A DNA stretch of 21,704 bases from an uncultured Alphaproteobacteria bacterium (GCA_946625925.1 CAMOTP010000010.1:1-21704), one strand, 5' to 3'. Numbered from the stretch's first letter, positions 7,785 to 16,831 are shown. Notes: generated by a model not told the origin, from the sequence alone. A program made the numbers and translations.

Positions 7785-9546
7785 TATGGAAGTAGGATAT
7801 ACTTTTGATAGACGCAGTGCTTTGTTTTTAACAACTGGTGCTGTTTTGACATCTGTGTTGGTTTTGCGTATGTTGCAAATGCAAGTGTTTAATTACAGGG
7901 ATTACAGACGTAAATCAGAAAATAATTCTTTTCGTATCCAAATAAATATGCCAGAACGTGGTAAAATTTTATCAAATGAAGAAATTCCTATTTCACGTGA
8001 CACACCGATTTATCGTATATATGTTGTGCCAGAAGAAACTAATAATATTGATGAATTATTAAATACACTAACAAATGATTTAAATTTACGTCCAAAAACA
8101 TTAAAGCGTATTTATACCCAAATGAGAAAACAACAAAGATTTCAACCTGTGTTAATTTCTGAACATACTGATTGGGGTAATTTGGCACGCGTCCAGGCAA
8201 AAAATTTACCAGGGGTACATATAACCAGTGGATACACCAGGGTATATGAAATGGGTGAATCTGGGGCACATATATTTGGTTATGTTGGTGCACCAAAATT
8301 GCCTGTTCCAAATGCACCATTTTTTACAACAGGTATTTTGGGGCTGGAAAAAAAATATAATGATGATATGGCTGGCAAGCCTGGCCAAACCGTAATGGTG
8401 TCTAATGCTGTTGGTCGTATTACTGGTGAGGACGAAGAACAATTTATAAAACCAGAACCTGGGCATGATATAAAAACAACTGTGCGTTATGATGCACAAA
8501 AGGTTATGTACGAGGCATTGATAAAACATAAAGCAGGATGTGGGGTTGCGTTAGACATTGAAACCGGTGAAATTTTAGCAATGACATCGGCACCAGGTTT
8601 TGACCCTAATAAATTTACCAGTGATGATGCCGAAGATTATATTGAAAAATTGCGTAATGATTATACGAAACCTTTTGTAAATAAAACTGTCGAAGGTTTG
8701 TTTCCACCAGGATCAACTTTTAAAATTGTTGTGGCATTAGCGGCATTGGAATCTGGGGCAATTACACCAAATGAAAAAGTTTATTGCCCGGGGCACTGGG
8801 ATTATGGTGACCGCAGATATCACTGTTGGGAAGCACACGGTCATGGTCATGTTGATTTAGCCGGGGCGTTGGCTCACTCTTGTGATATTTATTTTTATAA
8901 ATTGGCATTAAAAATAGGAATTGATTCTATTCGAAAAATGGCTTTTCGATTGGGGTTGGGTGAAAAATATTTACAAGATATTTTTCCAAAAGAAATGGCT
9001 GGGGTTATTCCTGACAGGTATTGGAAAGAAAAACACGTCGGTGCAAATTGGGTACCTGGGGATACAGTAATTTCTGGAATTGGTCAGGGATTTATTTTAA
9101 CAAATTGTTTACAATTGGCTATTATGATTGCACGTGTGACATCTAATAAAGTTGTCCGCCCCAGTTTGATTTATAATGATAAAAAATCGGATTTTGATAA
9201 TTTAGGTTTGGATCCTAAAAATATTAGATATGTTTTAGATGGATTGGAAAAAGTGACACAAAAGGGTGGAACCGCAGCCGCCAGCGCAATTAATGTAAAT
9301 GGCGCCAAAATGGGCGGAAAAACTGGAACTTCACAGGTGCGTAATATTTCCAAGAAAGAACGTGCCACCGGTGTTTTAACAACAGCCCAACTGGAATGGA
9401 ATAAACGAAATCATGGTTTGTTTGTTGGATATGCACCAACAGATAATCCAAAATATGCAGTATGTATAATTACAGAACATTCTGGTGGCAGTGGACCTGC
9501 GGCAAGAACAACTGCGGATGTTATGAAAACATTATTAAAGGGTTAA
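7777..9546 (+). CDS. mrdA: Penicillin-binding protein 2 (peptidoglycan D,D-transpeptidase)
   Basis: Cross-links peptidoglycan during cylindrical growth, working with the RodA polymerase. 589 residues (E. coli 633). A membrane anchor at about 14-33 is followed by the pedestal domain (NMPERGKILSNE) and the transpeptidase domain with the three catalytic motifs: Ser313-TFK in PPGSTFK, Ser368-Cys-Asp in HSCDIYFYK (SCD is normal for PBP2), and Lys515-Thr-Gly in GGKTGTSQ. AAAGG at 7763-7767 suits the ATG at 7777; the in-frame ATG at 7786 has no such site. It overlaps mreD and is 4 bases before rodA. Confidence 0.96.
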   Translation: MIDMEVGYTFDRRSALFLTTGAVLTSVLVLRMLQMQVFNYRDYRRKSENNSFRIQINMPERGKILSNEEIPISRDTPIYRIYVVPEETNNIDELLNTLTNDLNLRPKTLKRIYTQMRKQQRFQPVLISEHTDWGNLARVQAKNLPGVHITSGYTRVYEMGESGAHIFGYVGAPKLPVPNAPFFTTGILGLEKKYNDDMAGKPGQTVMVSNAVGRITGEDEEQFIKPEPGHDIKTTVRYDAQKVMYEALIKHKAGCGVALDIETGEILAMTSAPGFDPNKFTSDDAEDYIEKLRNDYTKPFVNKTVEGLFPPGSTFKIVVALAALESGAITPNEKVYCPGHWDYGDRRYHCWEAHGHGHVDLAGALAHSCDIYFYKLALKIGIDSIRKMAFRLGLGEKYLQDIFPKEMAGVIPDRYWKEKHVGANWVPGDTVISGIGQGFILTNCLQLAIMIARVTSNKVVRPSLIYNDKKSDFDNLGLDPKNIRYVLDGLEKVTQKGGTAAASAINVNGAKMGGKTGTSQVRNISKKERATGVLTTAQLEWNKRNHGLFVGYAPTDNPKYAVCIITEHSGGSGPAARTTADVMKTLLKG

Positions 9547-9550
9547 AAAT

Positions 9551-10696
9551 ATGATTCATCAAACACGCGTTTCAAATGCAAATATGATGACAATTTCTGA
9601 AAAACTGTCACGTTTTTTATGGGGATTATTTTTACCTATGTGTGTTGTTTTGGCTATTTCTGTGATGATATTATTTTCAGCCGGTGGTGGACGATGGCAG
9701 CCATTTGCAGCACCACAATTATTAAAAATATTGCTGGGGTTTATTGTATTTTTTGGTGTTGCATTTTCAAATATTAAAACCTGGTTAAAGTCTGCATATT
9801 TGATTTATGCTGTGGCATTTATTTTGATTGTTTTGGTAACATTTATTGGTGATGTAGGTATGGGTGCACAAAGGTGGTTAAACCTGGGATTTATAAATGT
9901 ACAACCATCTGAATTTATCAAAATAGCATTGGTATTGGCATTGGCCAGATATTTTGCGTGGATGAATTCTGTGGAACTGACCCAGTCAAAAAATTATATT
10001 GCCCCCGTACTGATGACCCTTGTTCCTTTTGCGTTGATTGTGGTGCAACCTGATTTAGGAACAGCCCTTTCATTAATGATGATTATGTTGGGGATGTTTT
10101 ATATTGTTGGTGCACAAAAGAAATGGTTTGTAATTATTGCAATATTAGGGATTATGGCAGCGCCTGTGGTATGGTTTGGTGGTATGCATGATTATCAGCG
10201 TGAACGTATTATTACTTTTATTAATCCTGAACATGATTCGCGCGGAACAGGTTATCAAATCAACCAGGCTAAAATTGCTTTTGGTTCTGGTGGGGTTTTT
10301 GGCAAGGGATATATGCAAGGAACACAATCACAGCAATCTTTCTTGCCGGAAAAACAAACTGATTTTATATTTACAATGTTGGGTGAAGAATTTGGGTTTG
10401 TTGGGGCATTTATTCTGTTAACTATTTATACATGGATTATTTTGGTTTTATTTTGGTGTGCTAAAACTTGTCGAAACAGATTTGGTCAACTGGTGTGTTT
10501 TGGTTTTATGTTGAACTTTTTTGTTTATTATTTTATAAATATCTCTATGGTGCTGGGGTTGTTACCAACCGTTGGCGTTCCATTACCATTGATGTCGTTC
10601 GGTGGCAGCAGCCTGTTATCGTTGATGTTTGGGTTTGGATTGTGTCAAAACGCACATATAAATAAAGATCAACAATTATCTGCAAAAGGAAGTTAA
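9551..10696 (+). CDS. rodA: RodA, SEDS-family peptidoglycan glycosyltransferase
   Basis: Polymerises lipid II into glycan strands in the inner membrane with PBP2. 381 residues and about ten membrane segments, the usual size. SEDS hallmarks: GMGAQRWLNLGFINVQPSE, VQPDLGTAL, GSGGVFGKGYMQG, and the extracellular catalytic loop LPEKQTDFIF with Asp271 in the position of the essential aspartate of E. coli RodA. The end PTVGVPLPLMSFGGSSLL is also typical. RodA rather than FtsW because of the mre/mrdA context. Its stop is 3 bases before topA. Confidence 0.95.
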   Translation: MIHQTRVSNANMMTISEKLSRFLWGLFLPMCVVLAISVMILFSAGGGRWQPFAAPQLLKILLGFIVFFGVAFSNIKTWLKSAYLIYAVAFILIVLVTFIGDVGMGAQRWLNLGFINVQPSEFIKIALVLALARYFAWMNSVELTQSKNYIAPVLMTLVPFALIVVQPDLGTALSLMMIMLGMFYIVGAQKKWFVIIAILGIMAAPVVWFGGMHDYQRERIITFINPEHDSRGTGYQINQAKIAFGSGGVFGKGYMQGTQSQQSFLPEKQTDFIFTMLGEEFGFVGAFILLTIYTWIILVLFWCAKTCRNRFGQLVCFGFMLNFFVYYFINISMVLGLLPTVGVPLPLMSFGGSSLLSLMFGFGLCQNAHINKDQQLSAKGS

Positions 10697-10699
10697 ATT

Positions 10700-12964
10700 A
10701 TGAATTTACTGATTGTGGAATCTCCATCAAAAGCAAAAACTATTGAAAAATATCTGGGTGCCGGATGGAAAGTTGTCGCGTCTGTGGGACATGTACGTGA
10801 TTTGGTACCAGAAAATGGCAGTGTTGATACAAAAAACAAATTCAAAATGCGTTGGCAAATTATGCCTGGTAAGGAAAAACAACTGAAACTGATTATTGAT
10901 TTAGTAAAAAAAGCAGATGCTGTTTATTTGGCATCGGATCCTGACCGCGAAGGTGAGGCTATTGCTTGGCATATATTGGATATATTAAAATCTAAAAAAG
11001 TTTTATCTGGAAAACCTGTGTATCGTGTCGCTTTTCATGAAATTACAAAAAATGCTGTGATGGCAGCAATTTCAGCCCCACGTGAAATTGATGAAAATCT
11101 GGTTGATGCTTATATTGTGCGACGTGCATTAGATTATTTAATTGGTTTCAGTGTTTCACCACTGTTGTGGCGCAGAAATCTTGGTAAATCCGCAGGTCGT
11201 GTTCAATCGGTGGCTGTTAAATTGGTTGTTGATCGCGAACGCGAAATCGAGGCTTTCCGTCCACAAGAATATTGGTCCATAGATGCCGAAGTCAGTGATA
11301 AAAATGGATTTAATTTCAAATCTGGATTAATTAAATTTGATGGCAAAAAAATTGAAAAAACAACTATTGCAAATCAAGATTCTGTTAATTCTATTTTACA
11401 AAAAATTGGCAATCCTGTTATTGCAGCCAGTGTTTGTAATATTGAAAAGAAAAAAACATCCAGACGTGCTTTTGCACCTTTTACAACCAGTACATTACAA
11501 CAAGAAGCCGCACGTAAATTATACTTTTCTTCAAAACGAACGATGGCAACAGCACAAAAATTATACGAGCAAGGTTTTATTACTTATATGCGAACCGACG
11601 CAACAAATTTATCTGTGGATGCCGTTAATGAAATTCGTGAATATATTGGAAAAACATATGGTGAAAAATTCTTACCAAAAACACCTAATATTTATGTGAC
11701 CAAATCAAAAAATGCACAAGAAGCCCACGAAGCAATCCGTCCAACACATTTCTTGGATGGTGATAAAAATTTATCTGGGGATGAAGAAAAATTATATAAT
11801 TTGATTTGGAAAAGAACTATTGCTTGCCAAATGACAAACGCAGAATTTGATTCTGTGGCTGTTGATATTAAACCAGAAAATTCTGATGCTGTATTTCATA
11901 GTGTTGGTACAACTTGTACTTTTGATGGATTTATGAAAATTTATAATGAAACCAAAGATGATGATACAGATGAAGAAACTGTAAAATTGCCACCTTTGGC
12001 TGTGGGTGATAAAATAAACATCAATAAATTTTTACCTGAACAGCATTTTACGCAGGCACCTGCAAGATTTACCGAGGCAACACTGGTTAAAAAGTTGGAA
12101 GAATTGGGAATTGGTCGTCCTTCGACATATGCAACAATTATGTCGACGATTGTTGACCGCAGTTATGTAGAGCAAGATAAACAACATCGTTTTCATCCGA
12201 CGTCAGCAGGATGGATTATAACTGCATATTTATCAAAATATTTTACCGATTTGGTTGATGTTAATTTTACAGCAAAAACCGAAGATACATTGGACGATGT
12301 TTCAAATGGTAAAAACACAAAACTTGCTGCGTTGAACGAATTTTGGACACCAACAGAAAATACTATCGAGGCTGCACGTGGAATAAAAACATCAGAAATT
12401 ATTGATGTTATTAATGAATTTATGGCAAAACATTTATTCCCTGATAATAATACAAAATGTCCGAAATGTGGTGGTGATTTAGGAATTAAACTTTCTAAAT
12501 ATGGTGCTTTCATTGGATGTAGTAAATATCCTGATTGTGATTATACATTAAAAATAGGCACCAATGATTCTGCTGATATTCCACAAGAAGATTCTGATAA
12601 AAAAGCAAATACACCATTGGATTTAGATGAGGGTATCACATTTTATCCTGTTGGAAAATTTGGACCGTATGTTTCAAATGGTTCAAAAAATGCGTCAGCA
12701 AAAGGTTATACTGTTGATACAATAACATTGGAAATTGCCAAAGATTTATTAGATAAAAAATCAAAGGGTGCAGAATCTGTTGAATTAGGTGAAAATCCTG
12801 AAACAAAACAAAAAATACTGTTTTATCCATCTGGACGTTATGGTCCATATATTTCATCTGCACGCGTTAATGTATCGGTTAAAGAAAAACCTGATTTAGC
12901 AACGGCTATTGAATTAATTAATAAAAAAAGACCGGCAAATACCGTAAAAAAAGGAAAAAAGTAA
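10700..12964 (+). CDS. topA: DNA topoisomerase I
   Basis: Type IA topoisomerase that relaxes negative supercoils by passing strands through a single-strand break. 754 residues (E. coli 865). The N-terminal TOPRIM domain has LIVESPSKAKTIEKYLG and the metal-binding Asp80-Pro-Asp82-Arg-Glu84; the active-site tyrosine is Tyr296 in FITYMRTDATNLS. The C-terminus has one four-cysteine zinc ribbon (Cys587, Cys590, Cys607, Cys613) and then two zinc-free repeats with the pattern FYPxGxxGPY. This is fewer zinc ribbons than E. coli and explains the shorter length. Being downstream of rodA with a 3-base gap suggests expression with the cell-shape genes. The dnaG start follows with no gap. Confidence 0.97.
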   Translation: MNLLIVESPSKAKTIEKYLGAGWKVVASVGHVRDLVPENGSVDTKNKFKMRWQIMPGKEKQLKLIIDLVKKADAVYLASDPDREGEAIAWHILDILKSKKVLSGKPVYRVAFHEITKNAVMAAISAPREIDENLVDAYIVRRALDYLIGFSVSPLLWRRNLGKSAGRVQSVAVKLVVDREREIEAFRPQEYWSIDAEVSDKNGFNFKSGLIKFDGKKIEKTTIANQDSVNSILQKIGNPVIAASVCNIEKKKTSRRAFAPFTTSTLQQEAARKLYFSSKRTMATAQKLYEQGFITYMRTDATNLSVDAVNEIREYIGKTYGEKFLPKTPNIYVTKSKNAQEAHEAIRPTHFLDGDKNLSGDEEKLYNLIWKRTIACQMTNAEFDSVAVDIKPENSDAVFHSVGTTCTFDGFMKIYNETKDDDTDEETVKLPPLAVGDKININKFLPEQHFTQAPARFTEATLVKKLEELGIGRPSTYATIMSTIVDRSYVEQDKQHRFHPTSAGWIITAYLSKYFTDLVDVNFTAKTEDTLDDVSNGKNTKLAALNEFWTPTENTIEAARGIKTSEIIDVINEFMAKHLFPDNNTKCPKCGGDLGIKLSKYGAFIGCSKYPDCDYTLKIGTNDSADIPQEDSDKKANTPLDLDEGITFYPVGKFGPYVSNGSKNASAKGYTVDTITLEIAKDLLDKKSKGAESVELGENPETKQKILFYPSGRYGPYISSARVNVSVKEKPDLATAIELINKKRPANTVKKGKK
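12950..12954 (+). promoter_or_regulatory. Ribosome-binding site for dnaG with a TTG start
   Basis: AAAGG inside the last codons of topA, 10 bases before TTG at 12965. No in-frame ATG lies near the DnaG N-terminus, and the zinc domain needs nearly this full length, so the TTG is the likely start. Confidence 0.6.
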
Positions 12965-14581
12965 TTGGCGAAATATGATAATAATTTTGTCGATGAATTG
13001 CGTGCACGACTGTCTGTTGTCGATGTGGTAGGTCGTCGTGTGCCTTTGGTTAAAAAAGGTCAAAATTATTGGGGTTGTTGTCCTTTCCATAATGAAAAAA
13101 CACCATCTTTTTCGGTTAATGAAGAAAAGGGGTTTTATCATTGTTTTGGTTGTGGTGCACATGGCGATATTATTTCTTTCGTTATGAATTCTGAACATGT
13201 TGAATTTAAAACAGCATTACAAGAATTAGCAGATATGGCCGGTATTAAAATGCCTGATTACAAACCAAAATCCCCAGAACGTCAACAATTAGAAGATTCT
13301 TATTTTGGTATTGTTGAAAAGGCTGCAAAAATTTATCAAGATTTATTATTTTCTGATTCTGGTAAGGATGCTTTGGAATATATAAAAAAACGTGGATTTA
13401 CCGATGATATGATAAAAAAATATCGTTTGGGTTATGCACCAAAAAACAATATTATTTCCAACAAATTCGTTGATGTTAAACAAAATAATTTATTGGCGAC
13501 TGGATTGGTTCGTAATGGTGATTATGGGCTATACGATTTTTTCAGAAATAAATTAATGTTTCCTATATTTAATCCAAAAGGTCAAATTATTGCCTTTTCT
13601 GGACGAAGTCTGGATGGTTCAGAACCAAAATATATAAATACAACAGATACAGAATTTTTCCATAAAAGATATACTATATTTGGATTTAATTTTGCACGTG
13701 AAGAAATATATAAAAAAAATCGTAGTATTATTGTAGAAGGTCAAATTGATGCTATTCAGATGCAATGTAATGGTTTCGGTGAAACTGTTGCACCATTAGG
13801 TACAGCGTTAACCGAAGACCATATTGCTTTGTTATGTAAATCAAATAGAAATATTATTTTTTGTTTTGATGGTGATAATGCTGGGCAAAAGGCTGCTGCA
13901 CGTGCGTGTTCGTTGGTTTTACCTTTTATACGTGATAATTCTGATGTTCGTTTTGCTTTTGTAACCGGGGGTAAAGATCCAGATGAAGTATTAAAATCTG
14001 GTGGTGCAGATGCGATGAATAAAATCATTAATGATTCTTTACCTTGGATTGAATTTTTATGGAAACATATAAATGAAAGTTATTTAGTTTCAACCCCAGG
14101 TGGTCGTACACAGGCAGAAAAATTTTTAGAAAATGAATTAAAAAAAATCCAAGATAAAAAATATCAATACGAAATTGAACAAGAATATAAAAAACGCGAA
14201 TTTCAAGAATGGCGTTCTTGGAAAAAGGTTGATACACCAAATATAAAAATGCCTGATGTTGATTTAATTACAAAAAATACACTTGTTTATATTGTAAATA
14301 ATTTTGAAAATTTGGCCAGTCAATATTCTGATTTTTTATCCAGTCTAAATATTAATTTTGATGAACAAGCACCTGATTTAGGCTGGACAGTGACCCAGGC
14401 GGAAAAATTTGTTGTATCATTAAAATTAAAAAAATATTTAGAAATTTTAGAAAATGAACGTAAAGAAAAAATGCAGGCTATGGTAAATGGTGAAAATTAT
14501 ACCAATGCAGATATTGCTGAAATAAATAAAAAAATTACTGAAACAAATCAAAAATTAGAAAAATTATTATATATGGAATAA
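12965..14581 (+). CDS. dnaG: DNA primase DnaG
   Basis: Synthesises RNA primers at the replication fork. Starts with TTG directly after the topA stop. 538 residues, shorter than E. coli DnaG (581). The CHC2 zinc domain is complete: Cys39 and His42 in CPFH, Cys60 and Cys63 in CFGC. The catalytic TOPRIM centre has Glu258 in VEGQIDA, and Asp302 and Asp304 in FCFDGDNAG. The C-terminal part (about 400-538), which should bind DnaB helicase, is Lys/Glu/Asn-rich and not recognisably conserved; it looks reduced or divergent. In many alphaproteobacteria rpoD follows dnaG; here the operon ends and the next gene converges. Confidence 0.95.
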   Translation: MAKYDNNFVDELRARLSVVDVVGRRVPLVKKGQNYWGCCPFHNEKTPSFSVNEEKGFYHCFGCGAHGDIISFVMNSEHVEFKTALQELADMAGIKMPDYKPKSPERQQLEDSYFGIVEKAAKIYQDLLFSDSGKDALEYIKKRGFTDDMIKKYRLGYAPKNNIISNKFVDVKQNNLLATGLVRNGDYGLYDFFRNKLMFPIFNPKGQIIAFSGRSLDGSEPKYINTTDTEFFHKRYTIFGFNFAREEIYKKNRSIIVEGQIDAIQMQCNGFGETVAPLGTALTEDHIALLCKSNRNIIFCFDGDNAGQKAAARACSLVLPFIRDNSDVRFAFVTGGKDPDEVLKSGGADAMNKIINDSLPWIEFLWKHINESYLVSTPGGRTQAEKFLENELKKIQDKKYQYEIEQEYKKREFQEWRSWKKVDTPNIKMPDVDLITKNTLVYIVNNFENLASQYSDFLSSLNINFDEQAPDLGWTVTQAEKFVVSLKLKKYLEILENERKEKMQAMVNGENYTNADIAEINKKITETNQKLEKLLYME

Positions 14582-14610
14582 ATTTTAATTTATATATTTT
14601 TTACCGGCTT

Positions 14611-14717
14611 TTTTTAACAATTTTATTTAAAAAACCGGAAAAAACTAATAAAAATTAAAAACCGGTATTTTTAATAAAAATATATAAAAATACCGGTAAT
14701 TTTTAACAATTTTATTT
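14611..14717. repeat. Direct repeat of 18 bases beside the dnaG/ychF terminator
   Basis: The 18-mer TTTTTAACAATTTTATTT occurs at 14611-14628 and again at 14700-14717, each copy placed just after an ACCGG-type stem arm. The first copy lies inside an imperfect inverted repeat (CCGG at 14604 and 14635 with T-rich/A-rich inner arms). It may be a duplicated terminator; no gene is visible in 14582-14726. Confidence 0.55.
14661..14697. terminator. Bidirectional terminator between dnaG and ychF
   Basis: Perfect 13-bp inverted repeat ACCGGTATTTTTA (14661-14673) / TAAAAATACCGGT (14685-14697), 11-base loop. The plus-strand side is followed by AATTTTTA and the minus-strand side by TTTTAATTTTT, so it can end dnaG and ychF transcripts from both sides. 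Confidence 0.8.
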
Positions 14718-14726
14718 TTTACATTT

Positions 14727-15806
14727 TTACACATTAAACAAGAAATGACAAATGTCACCTGGTTGCATTATATAATCACGACCAACTGTACGCATTTTTC
14801 CCGCTTCCTTGACCTTGACCTCGCCACCATATTGTAAATAATCATCTGGGGATATAACCTCGGCACGAATAAATCCGCGTTCAAAGTCAGTATGAATTTT
14901 ACCAGCCGCCTGGGGCGCAGTCATTCCCGCGGTTATTGTCCAGGCATGTGCTTCCTTGGGGCCAACAGTATAAAATGTTTGCAGTCCCAGTGTGTTATAA
15001 CCGGTTTTAATAACCTGTTCCAGACCAGATTGTTTTAATCCTAAATCATCCAGGAACATTTTTCGTTCATCAGGATCAGTTATTTGTGCAATTTCCATTT
15101 CTATTTTTGACGATATAATCAATACAGGTGCGGTTGCACTATATTTTTCTTTTACTAAATCAGAAAATTTATTGCCAGTTGCCGCGGATGCCTCGTCCAC
15201 ATTACATACAAAAATAACAGGTTTTGATGTTAATAAATTAAATGGTTTGGAATCAATATCAATTGCACGTGCCGGTACACCATTAGTTAAATTTTCGCGT
15301 ATAATTTCAGCATCAGCTAATAATTTTATAGCATCTTTATCTTGACCATGTGCTTTTTTTGACAGGTTTTTAATTTGTTTTTCTAAACTTTCTAAATCAG
15401 CCAACATTAATTCTGTTTCAATTGTGTCTATATCAGATATTGGGTCAATTTTACCATTAACATGAACAATATCATCATTTTCAAAACAACGGACAACATG
15501 TATAATTGCGTCTGTTTCCAAAATATTACCCAAGAATTTGTTTCCTAGGCCTTCACCGGTGGATGCACCTTTGACCAAGCCAGCAATATCAACAATTTCA
15601 AGTTGTGTTGGTATAATTTTTTCAGATTTATCAACATCTGCCAATTTTAACAATGTTTCATCCGGTACAACGACGCGACCAGTATTAGGTTCAATCGTAC
15701 AAAATGGATAATTTTGTGCGTCAGCCGCAGCACTTTGAGTTAAAGCATTAAATAATGTAGATTTACCAACATTTGGTAATCCTACAATTCCGCAATTGAA
15801 TCCCAT
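14727..15806 (-). CDS. ychF: Ribosome-binding ATPase YchF (Obg family)
   Basis: OLA1/YchF P-loop protein that binds ribosomes and hydrolyses ATP better than GTP; linked to stress responses and translation. 359 residues, near the usual 363. Walker A is GLPNVGKST (residues 9-17), the G3-region is DIAGLVKGASTGEGLGNKFL, and the G4 position is NVDE rather than NKxD, as expected for the ATP-preferring family. The C-terminal TGS domain starts near 275 and ends GDICHFLFNV. AAAGGA precedes the ATG. It diverges from the next gene with only 27 bases between the starts. Confidence 0.96.
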   Translation of the reverse strand: MGFNCGIVGLPNVGKSTLFNALTQSAAADAQNYPFCTIEPNTGRVVVPDETLLKLADVDKSEKIIPTQLEIVDIAGLVKGASTGEGLGNKFLGNILETDAIIHVVRCFENDDIVHVNGKIDPISDIDTIETELMLADLESLEKQIKNLSKKAHGQDKDAIKLLADAEIIRENLTNGVPARAIDIDSKPFNLLTSKPVIFVCNVDEASAATGNKFSDLVKEKYSATAPVLIISSKIEMEIAQITDPDERKMFLDDLGLKQSGLEQVIKTGYNTLGLQTFYTVGPKEAHAWTITAGMTAPQAAGKIHTDFERGFIRAEVISPDDYLQYGGEVKVKEAGKMRTVGRDYIMQPGDICHFLFNV

Positions 15807-15833
15807 AATAAAATCCTTTATAATAAGGGTAAT

Positions 15834-16526
15834 ATGTCATACATTTGGCAAGATTTCAATATAAAAACTTTTGAAGCGGAAACTGTTGTTTTCCGTGATG
15901 GTGTTTTTTGTCCTGAATTATCAACACTGGAAAGTTCTGAAATTTCCAGTAATTATGATTTACCAATACATTTTATTTATGTTGGGGAAATATCAGGGGA
16001 AAATTGTTTAAATATTGTTATAAATGAAAATGTTAAAAATCAGGTTTTATATTTATCAGCAAAAGTTAAAGTTAAAAAAAATGCGACTATTAATATAAAT
16101 ATAAACAATAATGGTTTTGGTTCTGATTTGCGTGGATTTTTTATAATAGAAAATCATGGGAATTTAAAATTTAATCTGGATGCCAATCATTTATGTAAAA
16201 ATACAGGAATTTTTATAAAAACCAAGATTTTATCCTATAAAAATACATCTGCAACATTATCGGGGGTTGCACATATTTATAAGTATTGTGATAATTGCAA
16301 ATCTGATATTAATTTTTCAGCCATGATTGATAAAAATGCAAAAATTATATTCAGTCCAGTACAAAGAATATCTGCAATACCAGAATCAGCATCACATAGT
16401 GCCAGTATTGCACAATATAATCAGCCACAAATAGAATATTTATATAGTGCAGGATTAACATCTGTAGAGGTTAAAGATATTCTGAGAGAAGCTTTTATGA
16501 GTGATATAGATATATTCGAAAAATAA
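15834..16526 (+). CDS. Short SufB/SufD-family Fe-S assembly scaffold protein
   Basis: Probably part of the SUF iron-sulfur assembly system, where SufB and SufD form a scaffold with the SufC ATPase. 230 residues, about half a normal SufD (around 420). The middle is a run of short, Asn-rich beta strands (ININININNNGFGSD) and the second half matches the SufBD beta-helix core: GVAHIYKYCDNC, FSPVQRISAIPESASHSASIAQ, then the C-terminal helical end YLYSAGLTSVEVKDILREAFM. His188 in SHSAS corresponds to the conserved histidine of the SufD SHGAT motif. The N-terminal helical domain is missing. AAGGG at 15825-15829 serves the ATG. No other suf genes are nearby. Family likely, whether it is functional SufD is unknown. 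Confidence 0.78.
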   Translation: MSYIWQDFNIKTFEAETVVFRDGVFCPELSTLESSEISSNYDLPIHFIYVGEISGENCLNIVINENVKNQVLYLSAKVKVKKNATINININNNGFGSDLRGFFIIENHGNLKFNLDANHLCKNTGIFIKTKILSYKNTSATLSGVAHIYKYCDNCKSDINFSAMIDKNAKIIFSPVQRISAIPESASHSASIAQYNQPQIEYLYSAGLTSVEVKDILREAFMSDIDIFEK

Positions 16527-16532
16527 AAAAAA

Positions 16533-16550
16533 TACCCATAAAAATGGGTA
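16533..16550. terminator. Bidirectional terminator between the SufD-like gene and rpmJ
   Basis: TACCCAT (16533-16539) / ATGGGTA (16544-16550), 4-base loop. On the minus strand the stem is followed by at least eight T, a classic terminator for rpmJ; on the plus strand it is followed by CCTTTTAT, weaker, for the SufD-like gene that ends 6 bases before. Confidence 0.82.
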
Positions 16551-16577
16551 CCTTTTATCGGTTTAAAAGAAACTTGT

Positions 16578-16709
16578 TTATTTCTTGAAACCCTGTTTAG
16601 CCTTTAATTTAGGATTTTTAGGGTCAATCAAGATAACCTGTTTACCACGACGAATTTGTTTAATGTCGCCACGTTTTTTCCAAGCCTTTAATGAACTTAA
16701 AAATTTCAT
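16578..16709 (-). CDS. rpmJ: 50S ribosomal protein L36, zinc-free form
   Basis: A 43-residue basic protein. The start MKFLSSLKAWKKRG, the middle QIRRGKQVILID and the end NPKLKAKQGFKK match the alphaproteobacterial L36 pattern (SSLK, KKR, RRGK, N-x-KAKQG). It has no cysteine or histidine, so it is the C-minus type that lacks the zinc ribbon. AAAAGGA lies just upstream of the ATG, and a well-formed promoter and a terminator bracket it, so it is a single-gene transcript. It stands alone rather than in the large ribosomal protein operon, which is usual for this form. Confidence 0.9.
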   Translation of the reverse strand: MKFLSSLKAWKKRGDIKQIRRGKQVILIDPKNPKLKAKQGFKK

Positions 16710-16731
16710 ATCAAATCCTTTTTGCCAAGTG

Positions 16732-16759
16732 ATTATAAACGGTTTTTAAGAAAAATCAA
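16732..16759 (-). promoter_or_regulatory. Promoter of rpmJ
   Basis: On the minus strand, -35 TTGATT (16759-16754) and -10 TATAAT (16737-16732) with a 16-base spacer. The predicted start near 16725 gives a leader of about 16 bases with the ribosome-binding site in it. Good sigma-70 match; the base composition makes chance matches possible. Confidence 0.6.
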
Positions 16760-16802
16760 ATGATAATTTATATATTTTTGTTGTTTTTGTTGGTGCTGTT
16801 GG

Positions 16803-16814
16803 TTTTGTTGAAAA
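16803..16814. repeat. TTTTGTTGAAAA repeat, copy 1 of 3
   Basis: The 12-mer is present at 16803-16814 and 16881-16892 on the plus strand and at 16929-16940 on the minus strand. All three lie within 140 bases in the virB upstream region. Possible binding sites for a regulator. Confidence 0.55.
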
Positions 16815-16831
16815 TAGTTTTTAGTTGTTTT

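Noticed and set aside
15819..15824. TATAAT between ychF and the SufD-like gene as a promoter
   Set aside because: It would place the transcript start at the ATG and cut off the AAGGG ribosome-binding site; the 27-base gap is too short for a promoter in this position.
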